Shown: positions 9,588-18,157, counted from the first letter of the stretch. The stretch: 64,000 bases of DNA from Jejuia pallidilutea (GCF_002973595.1 NZ_PVEO01000001.1:1-64000), one strand, 5' to 3'. The notes: a model not told the origin generated them from the sequence alone. Translations and numbers: made by a program.

Positions 9588-10367
9588 ATGAGCAAAGACA
9601 AAAACTTTAACTACGACGAAGAATTAAAAAAACTACATACAGACCTTGTTCATCTGCAAGAATGGGTTAAAAAGAAAGGCCTAAAGGTAGTAATTGTTTT
9701 TGAAGGAAGAGATGCATCAGGCAAAGGCGGCACTATAAAGCGCTTTACCGAGCCTTTAAACCCAAGGGTGTGCAAAGTTGTAGCCTTAGGCGTACCTACC
9801 GAAAAAGAGAAAACACAATGGTATTTTCAGCGTTATGTAGAGCATTTACCATCGGCTGGACATATTGTGCTTTTTGATAGGAGCTGGTACAACAGAGCTG
9901 GTGTTGAAAAAGTAATGGGCTTTTGTACCGATGAAGAATACCGGGAATTTTTAAGATCGTGCCCCGAATTTGAGCGTATGTTGGTACGTTCTGGTATTAT
10001 AGTATTAAAATACTGGTTTTCGGTGAGTGACGACGAGCAAGAAAAGCGTTTTAAAAATAGAATTAATAACCCTTTAAAACGTTGGAAATTTAGTCCTATG
10101 GATTTAGAATCACGATCTCGTTGGTTGGAATATTCCAAAGCGAAAGACAATATGTTTGCGCACACCGATACCAAACAAGTACCATGGTATGTAGTTAACT
10201 CTGATAATAAGAAAAAGGCACGCTTAAATTGTATAAGCCATGTTTTGAGTATGATACCCCATGAAAAAATGGACATTAAGCCTATAGAACTTCCAGAATT
10301 ACCAGATTACGAAGGTTACGTACGCCCACCAATGAACTACCAAACTTTTGTACCAGAGAAATATTAA
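9588..10367 (+). CDS. ppk2: polyphosphate kinase 2
   Basis: The protein moves phosphate between polyphosphate and nucleoside di- or monophosphates. At 259 residues it is the single-domain short form. It shows the Walker A loop GRDASGKGGT (residues about 42-51), the Walker B/lid region FDRSWYNRAGVE and the late motif RWKFSPMDLESRSRW, all PPK2 hallmarks. PPK2 classes I to III differ in preferring GDP/ADP or AMP; I do not assign a class from sequence alone. It is the last plus-strand gene before a convergent methyltransferase 14 bases away. Confidence 0.95.
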   Translation: MSKDKNFNYDEELKKLHTDLVHLQEWVKKKGLKVVIVFEGRDASGKGGTIKRFTEPLNPRVCKVVALGVPTEKEKTQWYFQRYVEHLPSAGHIVLFDRSWYNRAGVEKVMGFCTDEEYREFLRSCPEFERMLVRSGIIVLKYWFSVSDDEQEKRFKNRINNPLKRWKFSPMDLESRSRWLEYSKAKDNMFAHTDTKQVPWYVVNSDNKKKARLNCISHVLSMIPHEKMDIKPIELPELPDYEGYVRPPMNYQTFVPEKY

Positions 10368-10380
10368 AAAAAGGTTGGAT

Positions 10381-11181
10381 TTACAGCTTCTTCGCCTTCA
10401 AAGTGAAAATTAGTGGATACAATTTATTTTTTGTTACAAACATTCCAGAATTAGTTTTTATCAAATTAGGTAAAACATCATAGGGGCTTTCGTCGTATTC
10501 TTTTAAATACTCAATATGTAATCCTGCCTCGGTTAGTGCTGTAACTATTTCCCCTAAACCATGATTCCAAGCGTATTCTTTACTTATCATTTTAGAATTT
10601 TTATCGGCATAAGTCCCTTCATATTCTTCATAAATCACATCCTCTTGCATGTAGCCATATTTTATTGTTGGAGCGTCTTCTAGATAATCAAACATCCAAA
10701 CAATGGGATGAAATTCGGCCATAAAAAAAGTACCACCGGTTTTCAATCGTTCGGCAATTATTTGGCCCCAGAGTTTTAAATTGGGCAACCAACCAATAAC
10801 ACCGTAACTGGTAAATACTACATCAAATTCATCTGTTATATGTAAAGAAGTATCTAGTACGTTACAACATACAAATTCTGCGTTTAAATATAATTCATCA
10901 TTTAGTTGTTTTGCCAAGTTAATGCCTTCATCACTTAAATCTATCCCCGTACATTTTGCTCCTAGCCTACTCCAACTTAAGGTGTCTTGCCCGAAATGGC
11001 ATTGCAAATGCAATAACGATTTTCCCGAAACATCACCAAGAGCATCCAATTCATAGGGCTGTAATGAAGATTTTCCGTTTTTAAACGCCTTCATGTCGTA
11101 CATCTCACTTTTAGCATGAACTTTTACTTTTCTGTTCCAAGTAGCTTTATTGGTTTCAAAAAAAGATTTTTGTGGCTTCAT
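10381..11181 (-). CDS. class I SAM-dependent methyltransferase
   Basis: A 266-residue protein with the Rossmann methyltransferase motifs: SLLHLQCHFGQDT (motif I, residues about 54-66), ATGIDLSDEGI-type acidic loop (CTGIDLS, motif II) and FDVVFTSYGVIGWL (motif IV). The substrate is not visible from the sequence. The HLQCHFGQD version of motif I defines a widespread family of stand-alone bacterial methyltransferases. It is transcribed alone on the minus strand, away from the YjdI/CDGSH gene region. Confidence 0.88.
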   Translation of the reverse strand: MKPQKSFFETNKATWNRKVKVHAKSEMYDMKAFKNGKSSLQPYELDALGDVSGKSLLHLQCHFGQDTLSWSRLGAKCTGIDLSDEGINLAKQLNDELYLNAEFVCCNVLDTSLHITDEFDVVFTSYGVIGWLPNLKLWGQIIAERLKTGGTFFMAEFHPIVWMFDYLEDAPTIKYGYMQEDVIYEEYEGTYADKNSKMISKEYAWNHGLGEIVTALTEAGLHIEYLKEYDESPYDVLPNLIKTNSGMFVTKNKLYPLIFTLKAKKL

Positions 11182-11316
11182 AATTGTAAGTGAAACATTT
11201 GAAAAAACATAAAAATATTACAAATTAAACAAACAGCCTTTATCGCACATGCATATGTTAACACTCCAAATGTGCCTTATTCGAGAATTTAAACGCCTTA
11301 TCTTTTCACGGTGGTA

Positions 11317-11736
11317 CTAGTCCTTAAATTCAGCGTTTACATGGGCGCCATCACAAAAAGGCTTATTATTTGAAGCGCCGCACCTACAAAAAGCTGTAGT
11401 TTTATTTTTTGTTTCTTCTTTACCATCCTTATGTGTTATTTTTAAGGTACCGTAAACCAACAATGGGCCATTTTCTAAAACCTCAACTTTAGTATTTTGT
11501 GACTGCGCCGTTTTATCTTCTTCATTGTTCATATAAAAACTTAATGCTCCAGTAGGGCAACGTTTAACTTGGTTGACCAAGGCTGTTGTATCTGCGCCTT
11601 TTATGTTTACCCATGGGCGAACTTTTGGCCTAAATACATTAGGAAGCCCTTTTACACAAATACCAGAGTGAATGCATTTATCGGCTTCCCAAACAATGGT
11701 AACCTCACCATTAGTGTATTCCTTTTTTTTTCTCAT
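11317..11736 (-). CDS. YjdI-type ferredoxin fused to a CDGSH iron-sulfur domain
   Basis: A 139-residue protein with two iron-sulfur modules. Residues 1-68 match the divergent mono-cluster family (Fer4_19, YjdI) with CIHSGICVKGLP and later KRCPTGAL. Residues 85-139 hold a CDGSH domain with the ligand pattern C-R-C-G-x-S-N-N-K-P-F-C-D-G-A-H, where three Cys and one His bind a 2Fe-2S cluster. In many bacteria these occur as separate neighbouring genes or as this fusion. A role in electron transfer or redox sensing is inferred. It is divergent from kynureninase with about 90 bases between the two starts. Confidence 0.92.
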   Translation of the reverse strand: MRKKKEYTNGEVTIVWEADKCIHSGICVKGLPNVFRPKVRPWVNIKGADTTALVNQVKRCPTGALSFYMNNEEDKTAQSQNTKVEVLENGPLLVYGTLKITHKDGKEETKNKTTAFCRCGASNNKPFCDGAHVNAEFKD

Positions 11737-11820
11737 AACTTTAGATTTTGAACTAAAGATACGAAAAATACAAACTGAATTATGGGAGTATTCTAGCTTC
11801 TAAAGCTTAGTTTTAATTCT

Positions 11821-11828
11821 TATTTTTG
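11821..11828 (+). promoter_or_regulatory. -7 box before kynureninase
   Basis: TATTTTTG fits TAnnTTTG. It overlaps the first possible TTG codon of the downstream gene (11826-11828), which argues that translation starts further in, at TTG 11853. No good -33 element is visible at the usual distance. Confidence 0.4.
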
Positions 11829-13118
11829 TTAGAAATCGAAAACACTAAGAAATTGTTTACATATAAATTAGGCCTTGAATTTGCAAAAGAACAGGACAGG
11901 AATGATACTTTATCTAATTACAAAAATAAGTTTCACATCCCTAAAGATAAACATGGAAATAACCTGATTTACATGACAGGTAATTCACTTGGACTTCAGC
12001 CTAAACAAACCAGAGCATACGTTAACCAAGAACTTGAAGATTGGGCAAATTTAGGTGTTGAAGGACATTTTGAAGCTAAAAACCCTTGGTTGAGCTATCA
12101 TGAATTTTTAACCGAACCCATGGCAGATATAGTAGGCGCAAAACCTATTGAAGTGGTGGTAATGAATACACTAACTGCCAATTTGCACTTTATGATGGCA
12201 TCGTTTTACCAGCCTACAAAAACACGTTATAAAATAGTAATTGAAAGTGATGCGTTCCCTTCTGATAAATACGCCGTAGAATCGCAATTACGACATCATG
12301 GGTTTAACCATAAGGAAGGCCTTATACTTTGGAAACCTCGTAAAAATGAAGAATTGCTAAATTATGAAGATTTAGAAACCATTTTAAACCAACAAGGCGA
12401 TGAAATTGCTTTGATTATGATTGGTGGCGTAAATTATTACACAGGACAATTTTTAGATTTAAAACGTATTACAGAATTAGGACATAAACATGGTTGTATA
12501 GTTGGTTTTGATTGCGCACATGGCGCAGGGAATGTACAATTAAATCTACACGATTCTGGTGCAGATTTTGCCGCTTGGTGTACTTATAAATATTTAAATT
12601 CTGGCCCAGGAAGTTTGGCAGGTTGTTTTGTACACGAACGGCATGCATACCGAAAGGATTTAAATAGATTTGCTGGCTGGTGGAGCCATAATAAACAAAC
12701 CCGCTTTAATATGCGTAATGAGTTTAACCAGCTTCCCGGTGCAGAAGGTTGGCAGTTAAGTAATCCACCTATTCTATCTATGGCGGCCATAAAAGCATCG
12801 ATAGATTTGTTTGCTGAAATTGGTATGGAAAAACTAATAGCAAAGTCTAAAAAACTAACAGGGTATTTCGAGTTTTTGCTTAAACAGTTGGGAGAAGATA
12901 CTATTAGAATTATCACACCAAGCAATCCTAAGGAAAGAGGGTGTCAACTCTCTATTCAAGTAAAAAATGCAGACAAAACATTGCATAATAAATTAACAGA
13001 AGCTGGAGTAATTAGCGATTGGCGAGAACCCGATGTAATTCGTTGCGCTCCAACCCCATTCTATAATTCCTATGAGGATGTGTACCATTTAGTTGAAAAA
13101 TTAAAAGCTATTTTATAA
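11826..13118 (+). CDS. kynU: kynureninase
   Basis: A PLP enzyme that splits kynurenine or 3-hydroxykynurenine into (3-hydroxy)anthranilate and alanine. Conserved blocks include YMTGNSLGLQPKQT near the N-terminus, FDCAHGAGN (PLP-binding Asp) and the Schiff-base lysine in WCTYKYLNSGPG. It has 430 codons from the first TTG; family members are about 415-425. There is no ATG near the 5' end. TTG 11826 lies inside a -7 promoter box, so TTG 11853 is an attractive alternative (421 codons). It opens a run of kynurenine-pathway genes on the plus strand, with kmo starting 52 bases downstream. Confidence 0.95.
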   Translation: MLEIENTKKLFTYKLGLEFAKEQDRNDTLSNYKNKFHIPKDKHGNNLIYMTGNSLGLQPKQTRAYVNQELEDWANLGVEGHFEAKNPWLSYHEFLTEPMADIVGAKPIEVVVMNTLTANLHFMMASFYQPTKTRYKIVIESDAFPSDKYAVESQLRHHGFNHKEGLILWKPRKNEELLNYEDLETILNQQGDEIALIMIGGVNYYTGQFLDLKRITELGHKHGCIVGFDCAHGAGNVQLNLHDSGADFAAWCTYKYLNSGPGSLAGCFVHERHAYRKDLNRFAGWWSHNKQTRFNMRNEFNQLPGAEGWQLSNPPILSMAAIKASIDLFAEIGMEKLIAKSKKLTGYFEFLLKQLGEDTIRIITPSNPKERGCQLSIQVKNADKTLHNKLTEAGVISDWREPDVIRCAPTPFYNSYEDVYHLVEKLKAIL

Positions 13119-13170
13119 TAAAAGATTAAGCAAATAAAACAGGCTCTTAAAAGACGTTTAGAAACAAAAC

Positions 13171-14571
13171 ATGAAAAACAAACAACAAAATATACTAATA
13201 ATTGGTGCTGGACTTTGCGGAAGCCTTCTAGCGCTTCGCTTAGGCCAAAGAGGCTACAATGTGTCTGTTTACGAAATGCGACCCGATTTACGTAAAGTAG
13301 ATATTTCTGCAGGACGCTCCATTAATTTGGCATTTTCAGATCGTGGTAACAAAGCCATGAAACTAGTTGGTCTAGAAGCACAAGTTAAAGAACTTTGTAT
13401 ACCCATGAACGGACGTATGATTCATGATGCGCATGGTAATACGTTTCAATCTAATTATAGTGGCAGATCGCATGAATACATTAACTCTATTTCTCGTGGC
13501 GATCTTAATGCATTACTACTCGATGAAGCCGAAAAACATGAGAATGTAACTATTTATTTTAACAAAAAATGTAAATCTGTAAACTTCGAAAAAACAACCG
13601 CCTTATTTAAAGATTATCATGATGAAGACGAGTTTGTTGAAGATGCCGATGTAATTATAGCTACAGATGGTGCTGGCTCAGTAATGCGAAAAAGCTACTA
13701 TTTGGCTAAAAAATTTCTGTTTAGTTTTTCGCAAGAATATTTAAGCCATGGTTATAAAGAACTTACCATTTTACCAAAAGTTAATGGCGATTATAAAATT
13801 TATAAGAATGCGCTTCATATTTGGCCCCGAGGTAGTTTTATGCTTATAGCCTTACCAAATTTAGATGGCAGTTTTACGGTAACGCTTTTTTTAAGCTATA
13901 ATGAAGGCAAATACAACTTTAACAACTTAACCACAGAAGAACGCGTTTTAAAGTTTTTCCAAAATGAATTTCCAGATGCCTTAGCAGTAATGCCAAATTT
14001 GCTAGAAGATTTCTTTACCAATCCCACAGCACCTTTAGGCACAATTAAATGTTCCCCATGGCATTACAAGGGCAACACCTTACTAATGGGAGATGCAGCA
14101 CATGCCATTGTTCCATTTTATGGCCAAGGTATGAATGCATCTTTTGAAGATGTTGTAGAGTTTGATGCTGTTTTAGAAAAACATAAAGGGGATTGGGAAA
14201 CAACTTTTTATGAATACGAAAAGAACAGAAAAAAAGATACAGATGCCATTGCAGATTTAGCTATTGATAATTTTCATGAAATGAAAGACCACGTGGCACA
14301 CCCCATTTTTCAAGAAAAACGAAAAATTGAAATGGCCTTAGAAAAAGAATTTCCAAAAGAATATATATCAAAATATAGTTTAGTTACCTTTAATGAAGCT
14401 ATTGGGTATCGAGAAGCCATGTTGAGAGGACGCGCCCAAGATAAAGCCATTTTAAACATGCTGGCCGGTGGCGTTATTTCTCCCAATGATGATATGAAAA
14501 TAGTTTTAGAAAAAGTAAAAAAAGAAACCGAAGCTATCCTTGAAGACGACAGGATTGCTGGATTAAGATAA
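13171..14571 (+). CDS. kmo: kynurenine 3-monooxygenase
   Basis: An FAD enzyme that hydroxylates kynurenine to 3-hydroxykynurenine with NADPH and oxygen. The FAD fingerprint GAGLCGS is at residues 11-17, the R-x-x-D-I-S-AGRSINLA substrate-loop block follows, and the second FAD motif LLMGDAAHAIVPFYGQGMN is near residue 305. At 466 residues it is normal for the family. The C-terminal helical tail (after about 380) corresponds to the membrane-associating region in eukaryotic KMO, but no strong transmembrane helix is evident here. It lies between kynU and an SDR gene in the same direction. Confidence 0.96.
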   Translation: MKNKQQNILIIGAGLCGSLLALRLGQRGYNVSVYEMRPDLRKVDISAGRSINLAFSDRGNKAMKLVGLEAQVKELCIPMNGRMIHDAHGNTFQSNYSGRSHEYINSISRGDLNALLLDEAEKHENVTIYFNKKCKSVNFEKTTALFKDYHDEDEFVEDADVIIATDGAGSVMRKSYYLAKKFLFSFSQEYLSHGYKELTILPKVNGDYKIYKNALHIWPRGSFMLIALPNLDGSFTVTLFLSYNEGKYNFNNLTTEERVLKFFQNEFPDALAVMPNLLEDFFTNPTAPLGTIKCSPWHYKGNTLLMGDAAHAIVPFYGQGMNASFEDVVEFDAVLEKHKGDWETTFYEYEKNRKKDTDAIADLAIDNFHEMKDHVAHPIFQEKRKIEMALEKEFPKEYISKYSLVTFNEAIGYREAMLRGRAQDKAILNMLAGGVISPNDDMKIVLEKVKKETEAILEDDRIAGLR

Positions 14572-14572
14572 A

Positions 14573-14690
14573 AAACCCTTTCCTTTCCTCTCAATGAGAA
14601 AGACGGCTATTGCTTTTAAAACAAATAGTAATACGTATTATACGTTTAAATAAAAACTACGCTTCTTTGTAGGTTAAAAAGAATTAAAAT
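14573..14690. other. kmo-SDR spacer with weak palindromes
   Basis: A 118-base gap containing a pyrimidine/purine mirror segment (CTTTCCTCTCA next to ATGAGAAAG at about 14578-14605) and nothing that qualifies as a promoter or terminator. Similar small GC-rich palindromes occur in the next gaps of this gene run. Confidence 0.35.
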
Positions 14691-15473
14691 ATGGACTTAA
14701 AATTAAACAACAAAAACGCCCTAGTATGTGGCAGCACACAAGGCATAGGAAAAGCAACAGCAATAGCCTTAGCACAAGAAGGAGTTAACGTAACGCTTGT
14801 TGCCCGTAACAGAGAAAAACTTAAAGAGGTGTTAGCCGAATTACCAAAACACCGTAACCACAGTTACATTGTGGCAGATTTTCTAAATCCTAGAGATTTA
14901 CAAGAGCAGGTTATAAAGTTTATAGAGAGAGAACATGGGTTTCATATACTAGTAAACAACACAGGAGGTCCTGCAAGTGGTGAGATTGTAAATGCTAGCT
15001 TAGAGGCTTTTGAAAACGCGTTTACAATGCATGTAAAATGTAACCATCTTTTGGCACAAGCCACTATTCCCTTTATGAAAAAAGAAGGTTTTGGACGCAT
15101 AATTAATGTAATTTCAACCTCTGTAAAAGAACCAATTCCAAGACTTGGTGTAAGTAACACCATTAGGGGCGCCGTTGGTAATTGGAGTAAAACCCTATCT
15201 ATTGAAGTAGCAGAATTTGGTATTACCGTAAACAACGTACTACCCGGATTTACAGATACGGAACGCTTAACCGAAATTATTAAAATTAAGGCAAAATTAG
15301 AAGACAAATCTATAGAAGAAATGACTGAGATAATGAAACACTATACACCTGCTAAACGTTTTGCAGAACCAGAGGAAACCGCAAGCGCTATAACGTTTCT
15401 TGCCAGCGCATCTGCTGGTTACATAAACGGTATAAATTTGCCTGTAGATGGTGGCAGAACCAAATCTTTGTAA
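14691..15473 (+). CDS. SDR-family oxidoreductase in the kynurenine run
   Basis: A 260-residue classical short-chain dehydrogenase. The nucleotide-binding Gly motif GSTQGIGKA is at residues 14-22, NNTGGPASG takes the place of the NNAG block, and Ser-x-x (ISTSVKEPIP) precedes an altered active site: the usual Y-x-x-x-K reads N-T-I-R-G, so the catalytic Tyr and Lys are not at their normal place. The C-terminal PVDGGRTKSL is typical. The missing Tyr/Lys suggests a divergent catalytic mechanism or a non-redox role. Placement between kmo and the 3-hydroxyanthranilate dioxygenase gene suggests a step in kynurenine breakdown, perhaps on a muconate semialdehyde; this is inferred from context only. Confidence 0.85.
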   Translation: MDLKLNNKNALVCGSTQGIGKATAIALAQEGVNVTLVARNREKLKEVLAELPKHRNHSYIVADFLNPRDLQEQVIKFIEREHGFHILVNNTGGPASGEIVNASLEAFENAFTMHVKCNHLLAQATIPFMKKEGFGRIINVISTSVKEPIPRLGVSNTIRGAVGNWSKTLSIEVAEFGITVNNVLPGFTDTERLTEIIKIKAKLEDKSIEEMTEIMKHYTPAKRFAEPEETASAITFLASASAGYINGINLPVDGGRTKSL

Positions 15474-15611
15474 TAAAGCCTTTCCCTGGCCTTCCAGAGA
15501 GCGAGAGAAATTACAGAAGATGTATTATCTTTATATTAATTTTAAATTTAACGAAACTTAAATACCCGATTTGAGTTTCTCCCCATTAAGGGAGATTAAG
15601 AGGGGCTTAGT

Positions 15612-16145
15612 ATGAGCAATTTAACATCGCCTATTAATTTTAAAGCTTGGATTGATGAAAACCGACATTTACTTAAACCGCCTGTTGGCAATAAAGTAGT
15701 TTGGAAAGACGCAGATTTTATAGTAATGGTTGTTGGCGGGCCAAATAACAGAAAAGACTATCACTACAACGAAACACCAGAGTTTTTCTATCAAGTAGAA
15801 GGTGATATTGTTTTAAAAATTATTGATAAGGGCACACCAAAAGATGTTCATATAAAAGAGGGCGATATTTATTTATTGCCTCCTAAAGTGCCACATTCGC
15901 CCCAACGTGGACCAAATACAGTAGGTTTAGTTATAGAGTATAAACGTCCTAAAGGCACAAAAGATGCATTGCTTTGGTTTTGCGAAAACTGTGTTACTAA
16001 ACTCTATGAAGAAGATTTTACTTTAGATAATATTGAAACCGATATGCCCAAAATTTTTGATAAGTATTATGGGGATATAAACAAACGCAGCTGTCCAAAC
16101 TGCGGAGAAGTGATGCAGCCGCCTAAAAAAGTTAAATTAGACTAG
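15612..16145 (+). CDS. nbaC: 3-hydroxyanthranilate 3,4-dioxygenase
   Basis: This cupin enzyme opens the ring of 3-hydroxyanthranilate to 2-amino-3-carboxymuconate semialdehyde. The metal ligands His51, Glu57 and His95 fall at exactly the positions known for the bacterial enzyme. The C-terminus has the second, rubredoxin-like iron site with two CxxC pairs (CENC and CPNC), as in bacterial rather than animal forms. The 177-residue length fits. It is preceded by a 138-base gap with small palindromes and followed 76 bases later by the decarboxylase that consumes its product. Confidence 0.96.
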   Translation: MSNLTSPINFKAWIDENRHLLKPPVGNKVVWKDADFIVMVVGGPNNRKDYHYNETPEFFYQVEGDIVLKIIDKGTPKDVHIKEGDIYLLPPKVPHSPQRGPNTVGLVIEYKRPKGTKDALLWFCENCVTKLYEEDFTLDNIETDMPKIFDKYYGDINKRSCPNCGEVMQPPKKVKLD

Positions 16146-16221
16146 TGCTTTACAATATTAATAAAATAGCAACTACACCATTAAATAATCTTAAAGATTC
16201 CTGACCCCTCAGGACCTCATC

Positions 16222-17304
16222 ATGAAACGAAAACTTAGAATAAACGGACATTCGCATTTACTGCCCTATCCAGAAGAAATACCAGAATTTATGCGTGAAA
16301 AAGGTATTTTTTGGGTAGACAAAGAACGTAAGTTTATGTTACAAAAAGGGTGGAAACGCCCCGTTACCGATTCTAGTTTTTTTTTAAATGAGAAATTATC
16401 GTGGATGGAACGTAACAAAATAGACCATGCGGTGGTATTAAATTTATCCCAACTTTATGGAAATGGTTTACGTGTTGAAGAAATGAAAAAAGCATTACGG
16501 TTTCAAAACGATTTTAATGCACGTGTTCAGCACGACCACCCAGACAAGTTCACCTGTGGTTTTGTGGTGCATCCTGGGTTTATTAGAAGTGCCTGTTGGG
16601 AAATTGAACGTTGCGTTGAAACTTTAGGTATGCGTTTATTGTGCTTGCCCACGCATTACATGGATACTATTGGTACTTGGCGCTGTATTTTTGATGAGGA
16701 AAATGAACCACTTTTTGAACTCGCCAATAAATATAATTTAGCAGTGGAAATTCATCCCTACGATGGAGAAAAGTTTATAAATCTAGCTAATACAGCTTGG
16801 AGGTTTCATTTAATTTGGATGTTGGCACAATGTGCAGATGCATATCACTTTTTAACATTAAATGGCTACCAAGAAAAGTTCCCTAATATGCGTACTTGTT
16901 TTGCTCATGGCGGACAGTTAGCGCAAATTAATTTAGGTAGACGCATACAGGGTTTTGATGGTAGACCAGATTTATTTGAAGGTAAACACCACCCTAGAAA
17001 AGCTGTAGGACACAAAAATATTTTCTTTGACACCTTGGTTCATGACACCAGTGGATTGGAATTATTAATAAGAAATCACGGTTCTAAACAGGTGCTTATG
17101 GGGTTAGACGATCCCTACCCTTTGGGTGAAATGGAGAGTGACGCTCAATCGTCTTATCCCGGAAAAATATTGGACTTGGCTATGGAAAAAAACATTATTT
17201 CCCAAAAAGATTTCGATGCTATATGGGAAGATAATGTACTTCAGTGGTTATTTGGGGAAGACACACTGGGGAAAGAACAATTAATTAATAGAATTTTAAA
17301 TTAA
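16222..17304 (+). CDS. 2-amino-3-carboxymuconate-6-semialdehyde decarboxylase (ACMSD-like amidohydrolase)
   Basis: A 360-residue metal-dependent amidohydrolase-fold enzyme. Metal ligands appear as His10-x-His12 (NGHSHL), His in VEIHPYDG, the catalytic His in CFAHGGQ and Asp in GLDDPYPLGE; the last motif closely resembles that of ACMSD. It would decarboxylate the unstable product of the preceding dioxygenase and steer it away from quinolinate. The order dioxygenase then decarboxylase supports this. Some family members act on other carboxylated aromatics, so the exact substrate is a strong inference rather than a certainty. Confidence 0.88.
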   Translation: MKRKLRINGHSHLLPYPEEIPEFMREKGIFWVDKERKFMLQKGWKRPVTDSSFFLNEKLSWMERNKIDHAVVLNLSQLYGNGLRVEEMKKALRFQNDFNARVQHDHPDKFTCGFVVHPGFIRSACWEIERCVETLGMRLLCLPTHYMDTIGTWRCIFDEENEPLFELANKYNLAVEIHPYDGEKFINLANTAWRFHLIWMLAQCADAYHFLTLNGYQEKFPNMRTCFAHGGQLAQINLGRRIQGFDGRPDLFEGKHHPRKAVGHKNIFFDTLVHDTSGLELLIRNHGSKQVLMGLDDPYPLGEMESDAQSSYPGKILDLAMEKNIISQKDFDAIWEDNVLQWLFGEDTLGKEQLINRILN

Positions 17305-17357
17305 AAAAACGTGAGTTGCACTTAGCTATAACAACTAATACATCTCATTTAAAAACC

Positions 17358-18002
17358 ATGCATTTTATACCCGAAGATATAGACCATTACGTAGTAGCAC
17401 ATTCTGAAGATGAGCCAGAATTACTACAACAACTTACTAGGGAAACCTACCAGAAAATATTACAACCACGCATGTTAAGTGGACACTACCAAGGAAGGCT
17501 TTTAAGTATGATTTGCAAATTAGTGCACCCTAAAAACATTTTAGAGATTGGCACTTACACAGGCTATTCTGCATTATGTTTAGCAGAAGGCATGCAAACC
17601 TCTGGGGAGCTACATACTATTGATATTAATGAAGAACTCTTTGATTTTCAGCGGAAGTATTTCGATAAATCTGATTTTGGTAAACATATTCATCAACATT
17701 TAGGAAATGCTCTGGAAATTATACCGAAACTCAACACAACCTTCGATTTAGTTTTTATTGATGCCGACAAAGAAAACTACACTAATTATTTTGAAGCTGT
17801 TATTGATAAATTAAACTCTGGTGGCATTATTTTGTCTGATAATGTACTATGGAGCGGTAAAGTTTTAGATACAACCTTTAAAAAAGAAGATACTTCTACG
17901 CCTGCTCTTATTGCTTACAATAAATTACTGAAAGAAGATAAACGCGTGGAAACAGTGGTATTACCTATTCGGGATGGTTTGACGATTAGCAGAAAGTTAT
18001 AA
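17358..18002 (+). CDS. class I O-methyltransferase
   Basis: A 214-residue enzyme of the catechol O-methyltransferase-like family (PF01596). Motifs are LEIGTYTGYSALCLAEG (SAM binding), HTIDINEE, FDLVFIDADKENYTNY (metal-binding Asp) and ILSDNVLWSGKV. I place the start at ATG 17358 rather than the upstream TTG 17316, because the next 14 codons look like untranslated spacer and family members begin MHFIPE-like. It follows the ACMSD-like gene by 53 bases in the same direction. Related enzymes methylate vicinal hydroxyls on aromatic rings, so 3-hydroxykynurenine or 3-hydroxyanthranilate are conceivable substrates. Confidence 0.9.
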   Translation: MHFIPEDIDHYVVAHSEDEPELLQQLTRETYQKILQPRMLSGHYQGRLLSMICKLVHPKNILEIGTYTGYSALCLAEGMQTSGELHTIDINEELFDFQRKYFDKSDFGKHIHQHLGNALEIIPKLNTTFDLVFIDADKENYTNYFEAVIDKLNSGGIILSDNVLWSGKVLDTTFKKEDTSTPALIAYNKLLKEDKRVETVVLPIRDGLTISRKL

Positions 18003-18068
18003 AAGTAAAATACTGCACTTTTTAACAATGGCAGATTATAGATTTAAAGACTTGCATTATCAAACAGG

Positions 18069-18148
18069 TGCGTTAAGGATTGAGGCATTTGTTGAAGCTC
18101 CTCGCAGAGAGCGACTGCCGAAAGCCTGACCCGATAGGGTAACGCCCA
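18069..18148. repeat. dispersed structured repeat, copy 1
   Basis: An 80-base unit running from TGCGTTAAGGATTGAGG to GGGTAACGCCCA, with a second copy at 58486-58573. Outer arms GCGTTA and TAACGC pair perfectly here; an inner stem GGCA (18084-18087) with TGCC (18116-18119) becomes GGTA with TACC in the other copy. It lies between the convergent O-methyltransferase and tatA genes. Confidence 0.85.
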
Positions 18149-18157
18149 AATAATGAT

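Noticed and set aside
17316-17357. TTG start for the O-methyltransferase gene
   Set aside because: The first 14 codons look like spacer and the family begins near MHFIPE.
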